A DNA stretch of 45,485 bases from Phycisphaerales bacterium UBA1845 (lineage in GTDB: Bacteria; Planctomycetota; Phycisphaerae; UBA1845), in assembly GCA_002338715.1 (NCBI GenBank), contig DDIR01000098.1, forward strand, positions 74,523-120,007, read 5' to 3'. Made by a program: the position numbers and the translations under genes. The notes beneath the pieces were generated by a model, which saw only the letters and a list, made by a program, of their open reading frames with translations, made no database searches and had not been told where the DNA came from. Of this stretch, positions 34,496 to 42,878 are shown piece by piece; position 1 is the first letter of the stretch, and each line of letters begins with the position of its first letter.

Positions 34496-35851
34496 ATGAA
34501 CATCTTGCGGAATCGGTTTCATATTTTGAGGCGCAATCTTGCCGCGATGGTTGTTCTTTTGATCGTCTGCCGCTCACCTGCAGATGATTCAACGAACGTT
34601 GCCGCGAAGTATTGGCCCCAATGGCGCGGACCGATCGCTACCGGTGTGGCTCCGCACGCGAACCCGCCGGTCAAGTGGAGTGAAAGCGAGAACATCCGCT
34701 GGAAAATTCGCCTGCCAGGACTCGGGCACTCCACGCCCGTCGTCTGGGGCGATCACATTTTCGTCACGTCGGCAGAACGCTTTGGCGATCGTCTTACTCC
34801 GCCCCCCGAGCGCGATCCGGAAGCCCACGACAACATGCCAGCCGACCGTGTGCAGCGGTTCGCGGTGCGGGCGATCAATCGCAGGGACGGGTCAATCGCT
34901 TGGGAGAAGGTTCTTAGCGAAGAGCAGCCGCACGAAGGTGTGCACGATACCGGAAGTTGGGCGTCGGGTTCTCCCGTCACCGATGGTGAGCATCTGTTCG
35001 TGTCCTTTGGCTCGCGCGGGTTGTATTGCCTGACGTTGGCTGGTGAGCTTGTGTGGGAGAAAGACCTGGGCGATATGCAGGTTCGTCATGGACACGGGGA
35101 AGGAAGTTCGCCGGCGCTTTACAAAGACACACTCATTGTCAACTGGGACCATCAGGGCGACTCGTTCATCGTCGCGCTCAACAAGAAAACCGGCGAAGAA
35201 ATCTGGCGGCGAAAACGCGACGAAATCACCTCGTGGTCGTCGCCGCTCGTCGTTGAAGTCAACGGTAAGCCGCAGGTGATCGTCGCGGCGACCAACTTCG
35301 TCCGCGGCTATGATCTTGCCACCGGCGAAACCATCTGGAAGTGCAGCGGTCTATCAAGAAACGTCTGCGCCACACCGATCGTTGCCGACGGAATCGTCAT
35401 CGTCACCAACAGCTATGACTGGCAGAAGATGCTCGCGATCAAGTTAGCCGATGCCAAAGGCGACATCACCGACACGCCAGCCGTGCTGTGGTCGCGCGAC
35501 AAGCAAACACCCTACGTCCCGTCACCGCTCATCTATGACGACCACTTGTACTTCACCGCGCACCTGCGCGGCATCATCACATGCGTGGACGTCAAGACCG
35601 GACAAACGATCTTCGGACCAGACCGCATCCCAAACCTCACCGAAGTCTTCGCATCGCCAGCCGCCGCAGCCAATAGAATCTACATCCCCGACCGAAGGGG
35701 CAGCATCGCCGTCATCAAGCACGACAGCAAATTCAAAGTGCAAGCCGTCAACAAACTGGACGACGCATTCTCAGCCTCGCCCGTCATCGTCCAAAACGAA
35801 CTGTACCTGCGCGGCGAAACGTTTTTGTATTGCATCGCAGCGTCGAATTAA
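34496..35851 (+). CDS. Secreted PQQ-like beta-propeller protein
   Basis: The product is about 451 residues. A signal-peptide-like N-terminus (FHILRRNLAAMVVLLIVCRS) precedes WPQWRGPIATGVAPHANPPV, the WRGP entry motif of planctomycete PQQ-propeller proteins. Repeating blades follow, such as GHSTPVVWGDHIFVTSAERF, TGEEIWRRKRDEITSWSSPL, TGETIWKCSGLSRNVCATPI and PYVPSPLIYDDHLYFTAHLR. An outer-surface or periplasmic location is expected. No enzyme residues are obvious, so it may be a scaffold or a PQQ-independent homologue. ATG 34496 has AAGGGG directly upstream, which supports this start over ATG 34466. Confidence 0.85.
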   Translation: MNILRNRFHILRRNLAAMVVLLIVCRSPADDSTNVAAKYWPQWRGPIATGVAPHANPPVKWSESENIRWKIRLPGLGHSTPVVWGDHIFVTSAERFGDRLTPPPERDPEAHDNMPADRVQRFAVRAINRRDGSIAWEKVLSEEQPHEGVHDTGSWASGSPVTDGEHLFVSFGSRGLYCLTLAGELVWEKDLGDMQVRHGHGEGSSPALYKDTLIVNWDHQGDSFIVALNKKTGEEIWRRKRDEITSWSSPLVVEVNGKPQVIVAATNFVRGYDLATGETIWKCSGLSRNVCATPIVADGIVIVTNSYDWQKMLAIKLADAKGDITDTPAVLWSRDKQTPYVPSPLIYDDHLYFTAHLRGIITCVDVKTGQTIFGPDRIPNLTEVFASPAAAANRIYIPDRRGSIAVIKHDSKFKVQAVNKLDDAFSASPVIVQNELYLRGETFLYCIAASN

Positions 35852-35863
35852 GCAACATCGAAA

Positions 35864-35982
35864 AGGGTGGCCCAGGATCTCCGATCCTTGGGGAGTCGAT
35901 GATCGTATTCCCGACGGGGAAACGCCGGGTGGATCCAGCGAAGCCAGAAATTGAGCGATCAAGTTTGAAAACCAAGTCCGTT
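35864..35982 (+). repeat. MITE-like family 2, copy 1
   Basis: The left end GGGTGGCCCAGG at about 35865 is followed by GATCCTTGGGGAGTCGATGA, and the right end CAAGTTTGAAAACCAAGTCC lies at about 35960. It aligns with the copy at 37587-37711. It begins just after the stop of the PQQ-propeller gene and overlaps the 5' end of the next gene, whose likely ATG (35899) lies inside the repeat. Confidence 0.65.
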
Positions 35983-36405
35983 CATCGATTGGGAACAATA
36001 CTATTCCTAATTGCGGCGCTGCTGATTGCAGCGGCATGGGGAGTGAGTTTCTGGTACGCTGCTTTCTGGGCAACACCCGTCAGCGGAGCGGGAATCAATC
36101 GAGGCGCAATATTTGTGGCACGCGGGGAGACATTCAGAGAATCCGGATTTTACTTCGAGCGATCTGATCTCGAACTCCAATGGCTACCCAAGTGGAGGTT
36201 TGGATATACCGGCGAATGGCTGGTATTGATTCCACTTTGGATTCCGCTGCTAGTGGTTTTCTTGATTTTCTTGTTGTACCGTCGAAGGAGTGGGATGGTA
36301 GGAGTGTCAGCGTGCAAGCGTTGCGGTTACAACCTCACCGGCAACGTCAGTGGCGTTTGTCCCGAATGCGGGACGGCCGTTGAGGGCGGCGCTACGTTCC
36401 CGTGA
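35899..36405 (+). CDS. Membrane protein with C-terminal zinc ribbon
   Basis: The product is about 168 residues. It has a signal-anchor (RLGTILFLIAALLIAAAWGV), a non-cytoplasmic stretch, a second helix (LVLIPLWIPLLVVFLIFLLY) and the ribbon CKRCGYNLTGNVSGVCPECG near the end, all but identical to the one encoded at 34023-34364. ATG 35899 has GGGGAG four bases upstream, but both lie inside a MITE-like repeat. TTG 35965 beyond the repeat core would give a protein starting at LKTKSVHRLG. The native start may have been replaced by the insertion. Function unknown. Confidence 0.6.
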   Translation: MIVFPTGKRRVDPAKPEIERSSLKTKSVHRLGTILFLIAALLIAAAWGVSFWYAAFWATPVSGAGINRGAIFVARGETFRESGFYFERSDLELQWLPKWRFGYTGEWLVLIPLWIPLLVVFLIFLLYRRRSGMVGVSACKRCGYNLTGNVSGVCPECGTAVEGGATFP

Positions 36406-37477
36406 ATTCCAACTGAAACTTCGCCGCATCAGCAAGGTCGACGTCACCGTCATTGTCGATGTCGGCGATGGGGAAGTGCCCAGCGCCGCATTCGATTGGC
36501 TGCGTTGATTCGTTTGGTCCCGACAGGCAGGCGGCCAATCTGTTGTAATCGGTCAGGTCCACATCGCCATCACCGTCCTGGTCTTCCACAAGCGCAAGTC
36601 GCGCATCGAGATGAGCCGTCAACACGCGCAACGTGACTTCGCTGGCCTGCACCGCGTCGGGCAAGTTCGTGCCGCTGCCGACATGGATGTGTCCGCCGGC
36701 GATGTTCCAGAACGGGTCGGCTTTGTCCGCGTGCAACTCGTGGTACCAGTTACCGTGATACCCGATGTAGTTGGAAAGGAATCGTCCAGTATCGATCACC
36801 GTGCTGAACGGGTCAACGTTGGCGCCGGACGCCACCACTTCGGTAATGATCGCATCGATGGGGAGAGTCGAGAATCGTTCGGTTCCAGGCGTTTCGTCAA
36901 AACTGGGAAGCTCCGCAGTGGGTTTCAGCGGAACGAGGTAGTCGTTGCTCCACGTTGGAAAGACGCTTGACGAGTACGTGCGGTTGCCGCCTTCGAGTTC
37001 CCAGCCGTTGGCCGTGTTCGCGCGGCTAAAGGTGATGATGGCGATCGGGCGAATCGTTTCGACGAGCGGCCACCAATCGTTGGACGTGTCCTGATAGTCG
37101 ACTTCGAAATCGCCGTCACCCTTGGGATTGGTGCCGGTTCCTCCCGGAAACTCTGGAAAGAACGCATAGATGTTGTAACCGCGACCCTCCCAGTTTTCGC
37201 CGACCCAACCGTTGGAGTTTTGAAGCGGGTCCTGACTCCACTGTCGAAGCATCTCGTTGGTCGGCGGCCAATACCCCGTGATCATCACATGCGGTAAGCC
37301 GTTGGTCGAAAGCGTCACGGAAGGCGGATCGACCCCGCGAAGCGCCGCACCTGTCGGAGTCGGAAAGTTGCGAACGCGGGCCGCATCTTCCGGCGCTTCC
37401 TGAGCGACCACTTCAACCGTGCCCAGTGCAAAAAAGGCAGCAACGATGACAGCCGGCAATCCGTTTCGATTTCTCAT
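36392..37477 (-). CDS. Secreted peptidase-C15-like protein with dockerin-like repeats
   Basis: The product is about 361 residues from ATG 37477 (MRNRNGLPAVIVAAFFALGT, signal peptide). The middle resembles pyroglutamyl peptidase I: VMITGYWPP near the N-terminus, DTGRFLSNYIGYHGNWYHEL where the family has DAGRYLCNYxYY, and GGHIHVGSGTNLPDAVQASE where it has xAFVHVP. The catalytic Cys is Ser here, so activity as a cysteine peptidase is unlikely. The C-terminal 60 residues carry two dockerin/EF-hand-like calcium motifs, DQDGDGDVDLTDYNRLAACL and DIDNDGDVDLADAAKFQLEF. Such tails are very common on secreted planctomycete proteins. It overlaps the + strand gene end at 36392-36405. Confidence 0.7.
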   Translation of the reverse strand: MRNRNGLPAVIVAAFFALGTVEVVAQEAPEDAARVRNFPTPTGAALRGVDPPSVTLSTNGLPHVMITGYWPPTNEMLRQWSQDPLQNSNGWVGENWEGRGYNIYAFFPEFPGGTGTNPKGDGDFEVDYQDTSNDWWPLVETIRPIAIITFSRANTANGWELEGGNRTYSSSVFPTWSNDYLVPLKPTAELPSFDETPGTERFSTLPIDAIITEVVASGANVDPFSTVIDTGRFLSNYIGYHGNWYHELHADKADPFWNIAGGHIHVGSGTNLPDAVQASEVTLRVLTAHLDARLALVEDQDGDGDVDLTDYNRLAACLSGPNESTQPIECGAGHFPIADIDNDGDVDLADAAKFQLEFTGT

Positions 37478-37586
37478 GGGGTACGTTCCTCGCAAGGGAT
37501 CGATAGACAGCGAAGCACACTGTAGCATTGTTGACCCACCTATTCCCAGAGACATACGCCCGAATCTTGCGAATTATTCAGAAGTT

Positions 37587-37711
37587 ACAGGGTGGCCCAG
37601 GATTTCCAATCTTGGGGGAGTCGATGATCGAAGGTCGAATCGGTAACCCGGCAAATGACTTCATGTAGCATTGAAATCGAGAGCCCAAGTTTGAAAACTT
37701 GGGCCACCTGT
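37587..37711 (+). repeat. MITE-like family 2, copy 2 (best preserved)
   Basis: A 125-base element whose ends are inverted repeats of nearly 30 bases (37587-37616 and 37684-37711), both ending in ACAGG(G)TGGCCCA. The right end itself folds into CCCAAGTTTGAAAACTTGGG. The internal sequence has GGGGGAGTCGATGATCGA. It has no coding capacity, and lies between the starts and ends of two - strand genes. Confidence 0.8.
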
Positions 37712-37766
37712 TGAGTTTGCTTTCGATTGCTTGTACCGGCCCGTTGCTCGCTTGGTTGATCCGTTC

Positions 37767-39317
37767 TTACCGGGTCGGTTTCGCTTTTGCTTTTGCGTCC
37801 ATCGCATCGCTGAGAATTGAATCGATCTGCATCTCGAAGTCTTCGCTTGGGATCGACGACAGGCCATCGTCTTCCGTCGGTCGCAACGCATTGTCGAAAA
37901 TCTCATCGGCGATGGCGTTGCCCGCGCGGATCGCCTCGACGCCGTCGAATCGCCAGTGCACTCCGTTGAACACACGACTCGCCGCATTCTCAGCCGCCGC
38001 CGCGCTTAGGCTGTCGAACGATCGAGATAGCATCGGTCGAACGCGGCCAAACTGATCCCTGGTTGTACCATTCCATTCATCCGAAACGAATTCGAAGGCA
38101 ATCGCGTCGGTCTGATAGAAATTCGCCAAGGTCTTAAAAGCCGCCGCTCCGAACGCAGCATGACCGGATGTGTATGCCGGAAAGGGCGGTGCAAAGTTGT
38201 TTTCAAACTCCCCGTTTGAAAGCTCGAAGGGATTGCTGCGCGAACCGCCAAGGAAACTCCATGACGGATCGGCTTCCGTGTTCGCATTGCCGTCCGAATC
38301 TGCCTGCCGGATGCCGAGGATCGGACGCCAGTACGCATAGAAATACTTGGTGTCCCACGTGCTGATGCCTGCGTCGGCCATCGCCAGATTAATCAATGCG
38401 AACAGACGGGCGTTCTCGTGAACGGAATTGGATTCCTGCTCAGCCACCACGCGGGCGATCTGGTTGTATAAACGCGGTGGCGTTCCGATGAAGGGGCTGC
38501 CGTTGTAGCTCCAGAAGTTTGCGATCACATAAGTCTCGTCGTCAGCCGGCGCAGTATCGCCCGAGTCGCCTCCACGAAACACGCCCAACACTTTCACTTC
38601 CTCAAATGCCTGGGCATATTCCGCGCTGTCAAGTGCAGGGGGCGTCGGGGCGCGAAACTCGGTGACATCGGACACGCCAAACGGAAGAAGCATCCCAACA
38701 TTCGGCCCGATGAATCCCTGATCGGCGTTCAATGGGTCGACGTTGTGGTTGCCCGGTTCACCGGTTGGTGTGTAGGTGCCTCGCAGCCAGTCCTGATCGT
38801 TTGACCGCAACTCCAAAATTGCTTCTGCGACGGCTGACCCCACGATGATACCTTGCGATTTGCCGAGCCCGTCGGCGACGCGGTCAAGCGTTTGCTGCAA
38901 GGCGTCATCGTAGAATTCCGCCTCAGTGGGAATCAGCGCCATCAACGTGTCGTGCGCCGCCCGCGCAACCGCCGCATCGATCGAGGCACCTTCGGCATCG
39001 GGCACCTGAGTCAAGTAAGGTGCATATCGCCGATCGATCGAATTGTAAGCGTCAAACATCGCCGCATGGACAATCGCAAGGACGCGCGCCGACGCAGGTG
39101 GACCTTGGGAATCGGACAGTTGATCGGCTGGCACATCCGGCGCTGTGTGATCGCGTGCGTTCGCTTCAAGCGCAACGGCATTCCACTCGAGAATCACATC
39201 GACCGGCGGATCGTTTTGATCTGGATCACCCGTCCCACCAACGCACCCGGCACAAATCACATGCGCCAGAAGCAGCACCGCATAGCGCCCCGCCCGATGA
39301 ACATGCTTCGTTTTCAT
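37767..39317 (-). CDS. Vanadium-haloperoxidase-like lipoprotein (PAP2 superfamily)
   Basis: The product is about 516 residues. The N-terminus RYAVLLLAHVICAGCVGG looks like a lipoprotein signal with Cys near residue 22. The vanadate/phosphate-binding triad of the haloperoxidase/PAP2 fold is present in order: KYFYAYWRPILGIR (Lys and Arg), FPAYTSGHAAFG (Ser-Gly-His) and SRVFNGVHWRFDG (Arg and His). Bacterial relatives are exported and many are of unknown substrate; true haloperoxidase activity is not proven. ATG 39317 (MKTKHVHRAG) is preferred; ATG 39332 and the longer frame to 39392 are alternatives. Several acidic loops (GDSGDTAPADDETY, QADSDGNANTEADP) may bind calcium. Confidence 0.82.
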   Translation of the reverse strand: MKTKHVHRAGRYAVLLLAHVICAGCVGGTGDPDQNDPPVDVILEWNAVALEANARDHTAPDVPADQLSDSQGPPASARVLAIVHAAMFDAYNSIDRRYAPYLTQVPDAEGASIDAAVARAAHDTLMALIPTEAEFYDDALQQTLDRVADGLGKSQGIIVGSAVAEAILELRSNDQDWLRGTYTPTGEPGNHNVDPLNADQGFIGPNVGMLLPFGVSDVTEFRAPTPPALDSAEYAQAFEEVKVLGVFRGGDSGDTAPADDETYVIANFWSYNGSPFIGTPPRLYNQIARVVAEQESNSVHENARLFALINLAMADAGISTWDTKYFYAYWRPILGIRQADSDGNANTEADPSWSFLGGSRSNPFELSNGEFENNFAPPFPAYTSGHAAFGAAAFKTLANFYQTDAIAFEFVSDEWNGTTRDQFGRVRPMLSRSFDSLSAAAAENAASRVFNGVHWRFDGVEAIRAGNAIADEIFDNALRPTEDDGLSSIPSEDFEMQIDSILSDAMDAKAKAKPTR

Positions 39318-39596
39318 TCTGATCGTCCCCATGCCAAACAAACCGGGCGTATAATGTATCAGCCCGAGGCCGAAGTCCAGAGGGCCGCGCACAGCCCACC
39401 GCCCACCGCGGAATTGAACACAAGGGATCAGGCTAATTGATCCTGCGGAAGTCGATATTGGACAAGTCGAATCGACGGCGAAGCGAATGGTTCCACGCTA
39501 CAATAGAATTGCAATCGCACACTTGAAGTACTTAATCCAGCCGACCGCAGTGCTGGCGATTGCAATGAATCTTTTGTAGCGTACTGAAATTCCAGT

Positions 39597-40373
39597 GTGT
39601 CGCGAAATCATCAAGGGGGTAGTCGCCTGAAGAACAAGCCGCCGCGTAAGACCTTAAAGCTCGCGATCGCGCTTGCCTCACTTGTTGCGACGGTCGTTCT
39701 GTCCATCATGTGGCGACAAAGCTACAGTTCGTCCAGGCACAATGAGCGCGTGGAACCTTCTGGGCAAATCGAGATTTCAACCGATTGGGCAGTCGGCTTC
39801 TATGTTGAAGGGGGCCTGTTCGCGCTTGTGTCGTGGACGGGTGATTGGCATTTGGCCGCCCATCGCAGTCGATTCCCAGAGCACTGGGAAGATGTTGGAG
39901 CCTTTCGACTGGAGGTACTCGCAGGCAACAGTCTGTCGATGGATTGGTTCGACGCATCCCAGGACAATTATGACTATTCCGAGGACCGCCACGACGATGA
40001 CCTCAACTCCATGCATGTCGTGTTTCCGATATATTTTCTGATAGCGCTCTTCGCCTATTATCCATACCTTGTGTTCCTGCGACGACCGCATGTGCGATGG
40101 AAGAGGCAGCGAAAGGGCCAATGCCATCAATGCGGTTACGATTTGGCGGGCAACGTGACGGGCGTTTGTTCCGAGTGCGGGGTGGAGATACTCGAATTTG
40201 ATGTTCATCCAAACAACGCGCGATCGTTTCTAGTCAGTGTCATGCCCGGCCCCATCGCGCGCCACCCCAAATCCCGCGGCAGGTTTCGCTTGGGCATTTT
40301 TCTGCTATGTGTCATCGTATGTGCGACGGCGATCATTTTGATAGGCGTGGTGTTTCGAGAGGACATCATGTAG
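39597..40373 (+). CDS. Membrane protein with internal zinc ribbon
   Basis: The product is up to 258 residues. The N-terminal helix (LAIALASLVATVVLSIMW) is followed by a W/F-rich extracytoplasmic stretch (WAVGFYVEGGLFALVSWTGD), a second helix (VVFPIYFLIALFAYYPYLVF), a ribbon CHQCGYDLAGNVTGVCSECG at about 180-199 and a final helix (RLGIFLLCVIVCATAIILIG). Of the four related zinc-ribbon proteins nearby, this has the most divergent ribbon. The start is taken as GTG 39597. Function unknown. Confidence 0.65.
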   Translation: MSRNHQGGSRLKNKPPRKTLKLAIALASLVATVVLSIMWRQSYSSSRHNERVEPSGQIEISTDWAVGFYVEGGLFALVSWTGDWHLAAHRSRFPEHWEDVGAFRLEVLAGNSLSMDWFDASQDNYDYSEDRHDDDLNSMHVVFPIYFLIALFAYYPYLVFLRRPHVRWKRQRKGQCHQCGYDLAGNVTGVCSECGVEILEFDVHPNNARSFLVSVMPGPIARHPKSRGRFRLGIFLLCVIVCATAIILIGVVFREDIM

Positions 40374-40400
40374 ATCCAAAATAGCCGTCGCATCGAGGCA

Positions 40401-40530
40401 AGATGGCCCGGTATCTTCGATTTCGGGGAAGTCGATGATTGAAAGTCGGAGGTCGGAAGGGCGAAAACGCAAGCGACGGCAAGGCGAGTCAGTATCAAAT
40501 CCACAAGTTTAAAAACTCGGGCCACCCGTT
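40401..40530 (+). repeat. MITE-like family 2, copy 3
   Basis: It has TGGCCCGGTATCTTCGATTT, then GGGGAAGTCGATGATTGAAA, and ends with ACAAGTTTAAAAACTCGGGC and CACCCGTT. This aligns with the copy at 37587-37711, with an unrelated 40-base centre. It occupies most of the gap between the zinc-ribbon gene and the DUF4241-like gene. Confidence 0.65.
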
Positions 40531-40561
40531 AAAGTCACATGAAGACTTGGCGAGAATAATC

Positions 40562-41296
40562 ATGAAGAATAAGACGATGGTGATTATCGGAGTCGTTGTG
40601 CTCGTGGCCGTCGTATGTATCGCGTTCCTGCGATATGGCGTGAGTAAGCTAACCTCGGCACTTTTCTCCTCGAAGTTCCCCCCGGTTACTTGGGGTTATG
40701 AGCCGGTGCAGGAGATTGCCTCCAGGAATCAAGAAACGCTTAATGGTATGTGGAACAGCTTCCGCGAATTCATGGAAGCATCGAAGGTCTCTGAGAACCC
40801 AGAAGATTCTGAGAGTCTCGTTAAAGTTGGAACGCTAGTGTTACCCACAGGGGCGATACTCGCGACGGATCTCAACTTTGTCGATGACAACTTTCCGTTT
40901 CGGCGTCAGGTCATGCCCGGGAAATATTCGGTCTACGAAGCACGAACAGCACAAGGTAAAGTCGCGGTCGTACTATTCATGCCAGGGCAAAAACCAAACG
41001 TGTGGGTTATCGCGGATGCATTCGGTGACGATCCGGCGGATTTGAAAAAAACCAACGGTCTTTGGGGAATCAGCGTCGATAGCAGTGTGATCTTTGTCGA
41101 CGCGATGGTGTGCACCAGGCAATCCAGCTTCGACCCGCGGCCAATCATCAATCAAAAAACGTCAAGCGTCGTCGTGGATCCAAGAACCGGAGCCAACGTG
41201 GTCTGCGTGAACCTCGGAGGTGTCGGCGTCTGCAAAGCCTACTGGGCACTGGACGAAGCCGGGCAAGCCATTGCCCTAGTCGCAACAGACTTCTGA
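40562..41296 (+). CDS. Membrane-anchored DUF4241-like protein
   Basis: The product is about 244 residues from ATG 40562 (MKNKTMVIIGVVVLVAVVCI, one transmembrane helix). The body has the DUF4241 pattern: VGTLVLPTGAILATDLNF, VMPGKYSVYEARTAQGKVAV, then WVIADAF, LWGISVDSSVIFVDA and the closing GGVGVCKAYWALDEAGQAIA. DUF4241 proteins are often found in polymorphic-toxin and immunity settings, but their biochemical function is unknown and no toxin is adjacent here. The longer frame back to 40439 lies in the MITE-like repeat and is unlikely to be translated. Confidence 0.7.
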   Translation: MKNKTMVIIGVVVLVAVVCIAFLRYGVSKLTSALFSSKFPPVTWGYEPVQEIASRNQETLNGMWNSFREFMEASKVSENPEDSESLVKVGTLVLPTGAILATDLNFVDDNFPFRRQVMPGKYSVYEARTAQGKVAVVLFMPGQKPNVWVIADAFGDDPADLKKTNGLWGISVDSSVIFVDAMVCTRQSSFDPRPIINQKTSSVVVDPRTGANVVCVNLGGVGVCKAYWALDEAGQAIALVATDF

Positions 41297-41347
41297 TCGC
41301 GCGCCATCAAGTGAGCGTAACGAATGCCGCCCGTCTCCTGCTCAGGC

Positions 41348-41469
41348 GGGGTGACCATGGATCTGTGATTCGGGGGAATCGATGATTGACGTTCGATTTG
41401 GGAACCAAGCAAACGGGGCTACGAAGTTAAGAGATCCCGACCCTGGGGCTGAATATCTGGACCACCTGT
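41348..41469 (+). repeat. MITE-like family 2, copy 4 (diverged)
   Basis: GGGGTGACCATGGATCTGTG and CGGGGGAATCGATGATTGAC match the left half of the family. GGACCACCTGTG marks the right end. It is more diverged than copies 1-3. Confidence 0.5.
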
Positions 41470-41489
41470 GCTTCACGAACGCCGCGGTC

Positions 41490-42275
41490 TCAATGGCGAC
41501 GGCGTATCGGCAATAAGACACATGTCGCACCCAACAGCACTAGGCTTGAGGGTTCAGGCACGAACGTGATTGTGAACTGGACCTCGGCTCTGACAATATC
41601 CGCACCCGCAATAGATCCCGATGCGGTCGTGATCGCCGAGCGACCCACCAGTTCATTTTCTGGAGTCAAGGAAAGCCCGTAAAACGGACCATTAAGAAGT
41701 ATGCCGCCCTGAGAGTCAAAAAGCTTAAATGGGACGCCATACAAACCGGGATTGGTATCCGGAAATGGTGTTTCGTGGTTGAGAACGAAGGGCTGATCGA
41801 ATTCAAGACCGTTCGCCAAGCCGTTCTTCATGCCGAATTCAAAGCTGACGGTATAGGGACTCTGTCCGAATATGCCGGACCCACTCGGGACGAAGTCCAC
41901 ACCATCTTGCATACGCCATTCAAGCGTGATTGTGTGCTGGTCCGGATTCGGTCCGGGAATTGATGACATGCTGAATAGAATCGGTTCGGGCTCCTTGTAG
42001 AAAATATTATTGCCGATGAAGGCGTTGGTCGACGGAAACGGCTGCGTAGAAGCCCCTCCGTTAACAGCCAGTCCATGGGAAAGATCAAAGTTGTGCCCTT
42101 CCAGGTAGGCCCCCACAAGCGTGCCAACCGTATCATCCGTTGGAACGGATCTGGAAGCGGTAGCATCGAATCCAGGAAGTTCGTTAAGCGGCACTGCCCG
42201 CAATCCGGCATGTGCGGCTGATGCAAGTCCCAAGAGCATTGGACAGGAGAGCAAGGGTAGATTCTTGATCGTCAT
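41490..42275 (-). CDS. PEP-CTERM sorting-signal protein
   Basis: The product is about 261 residues from ATG 42275, with AGAGAGGA six bases upstream. A signal peptide (LPLLSCPMLLGLASAAHAGL) is followed by a beta-rich domain with no recognised family. The C-terminal sorting signal is VPEPSSLVLLGATCVLLPIR followed by RRH: Pro-Glu-Pro, a hydrophobic helix and a basic end. Such proteins are exported and processed by an exosortase, typically into the extracellular matrix or cell surface. No exosortase gene is in the window. ATG 42302 is an alternative. Confidence 0.85.
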   Translation of the reverse strand: MTIKNLPLLSCPMLLGLASAAHAGLRAVPLNELPGFDATASRSVPTDDTVGTLVGAYLEGHNFDLSHGLAVNGGASTQPFPSTNAFIGNNIFYKEPEPILFSMSSIPGPNPDQHTITLEWRMQDGVDFVPSGSGIFGQSPYTVSFEFGMKNGLANGLEFDQPFVLNHETPFPDTNPGLYGVPFKLFDSQGGILLNGPFYGLSLTPENELVGRSAITTASGSIAGADIVRAEVQFTITFVPEPSSLVLLGATCVLLPIRRRH

Positions 42276-42878
42276 AATTGTCCTCTCTTTAGCAAAGTAC
42301 ACAGATGGTTTTGCCTTTAAGCCCCTTGAAATGTCACTTGGACTAAGTTAAGCGCGATGAGTCTGACGGTGCTTTCTTCGCGACCAAGAATCAAATAGCC
42401 GCTCGTGGCCTGAAGGCTCCAACGGAATCAAAGTCTCTGTTAGAAGAGGATTCTTACACAAAAAATCTTGAATATGCTGAAACACGACCAGTGGGCAGGG
42501 AGGTCCGGGGGCCGCAAGAAGGGAGAGCGTCCGCCATCGAGAAAACAGTCATCGGCACACAAGAGTGGGATCGAACGGCACACATCAGGGCGGCCCGGTA
42601 CAACTAATCATGGAAGAGTCGAGGATCGAGTGTCGAATTGTCGGCAAAGCGGGGCGGCCAATCGACTTATTTTCACATGCTTGAGAACTACGTTTGGATA
42701 GAGCCAAGGGTCGGACGGGTCGTCGGCCCAACGGTGGATGCGATTGGCCTATTGTCGCGTCGATGACCTGACCTACATGGGACTCAAATAGGTTGAAGTG
42801 TGGGCCCATGGAAAGACTGCATCAAAACGCACCGGAATCGCCTGGAGAGAAGTAGAATCCATTGGAGGCGCTGTTGCG
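42276..42878. other. Non-coding stretch between the PEP-CTERM and dockerin-tagged genes
   Basis: About 600 bases without a convincing ORF on either strand. It contains the promoter side of the PEP-CTERM gene and, at about 42585-42665, a decayed left half of the family-2 repeat (AGGGCGGCCCGGTACAACTA then GAGTCGAGGATCGAG). Nothing else is recognised. Confidence 0.5.

Noticed and set aside
40439..40561. N-terminal extension of the DUF4241-like protein
   Set aside because: The extension is translated from the MITE-like repeat and precedes a clean ATG with a signal-anchor.
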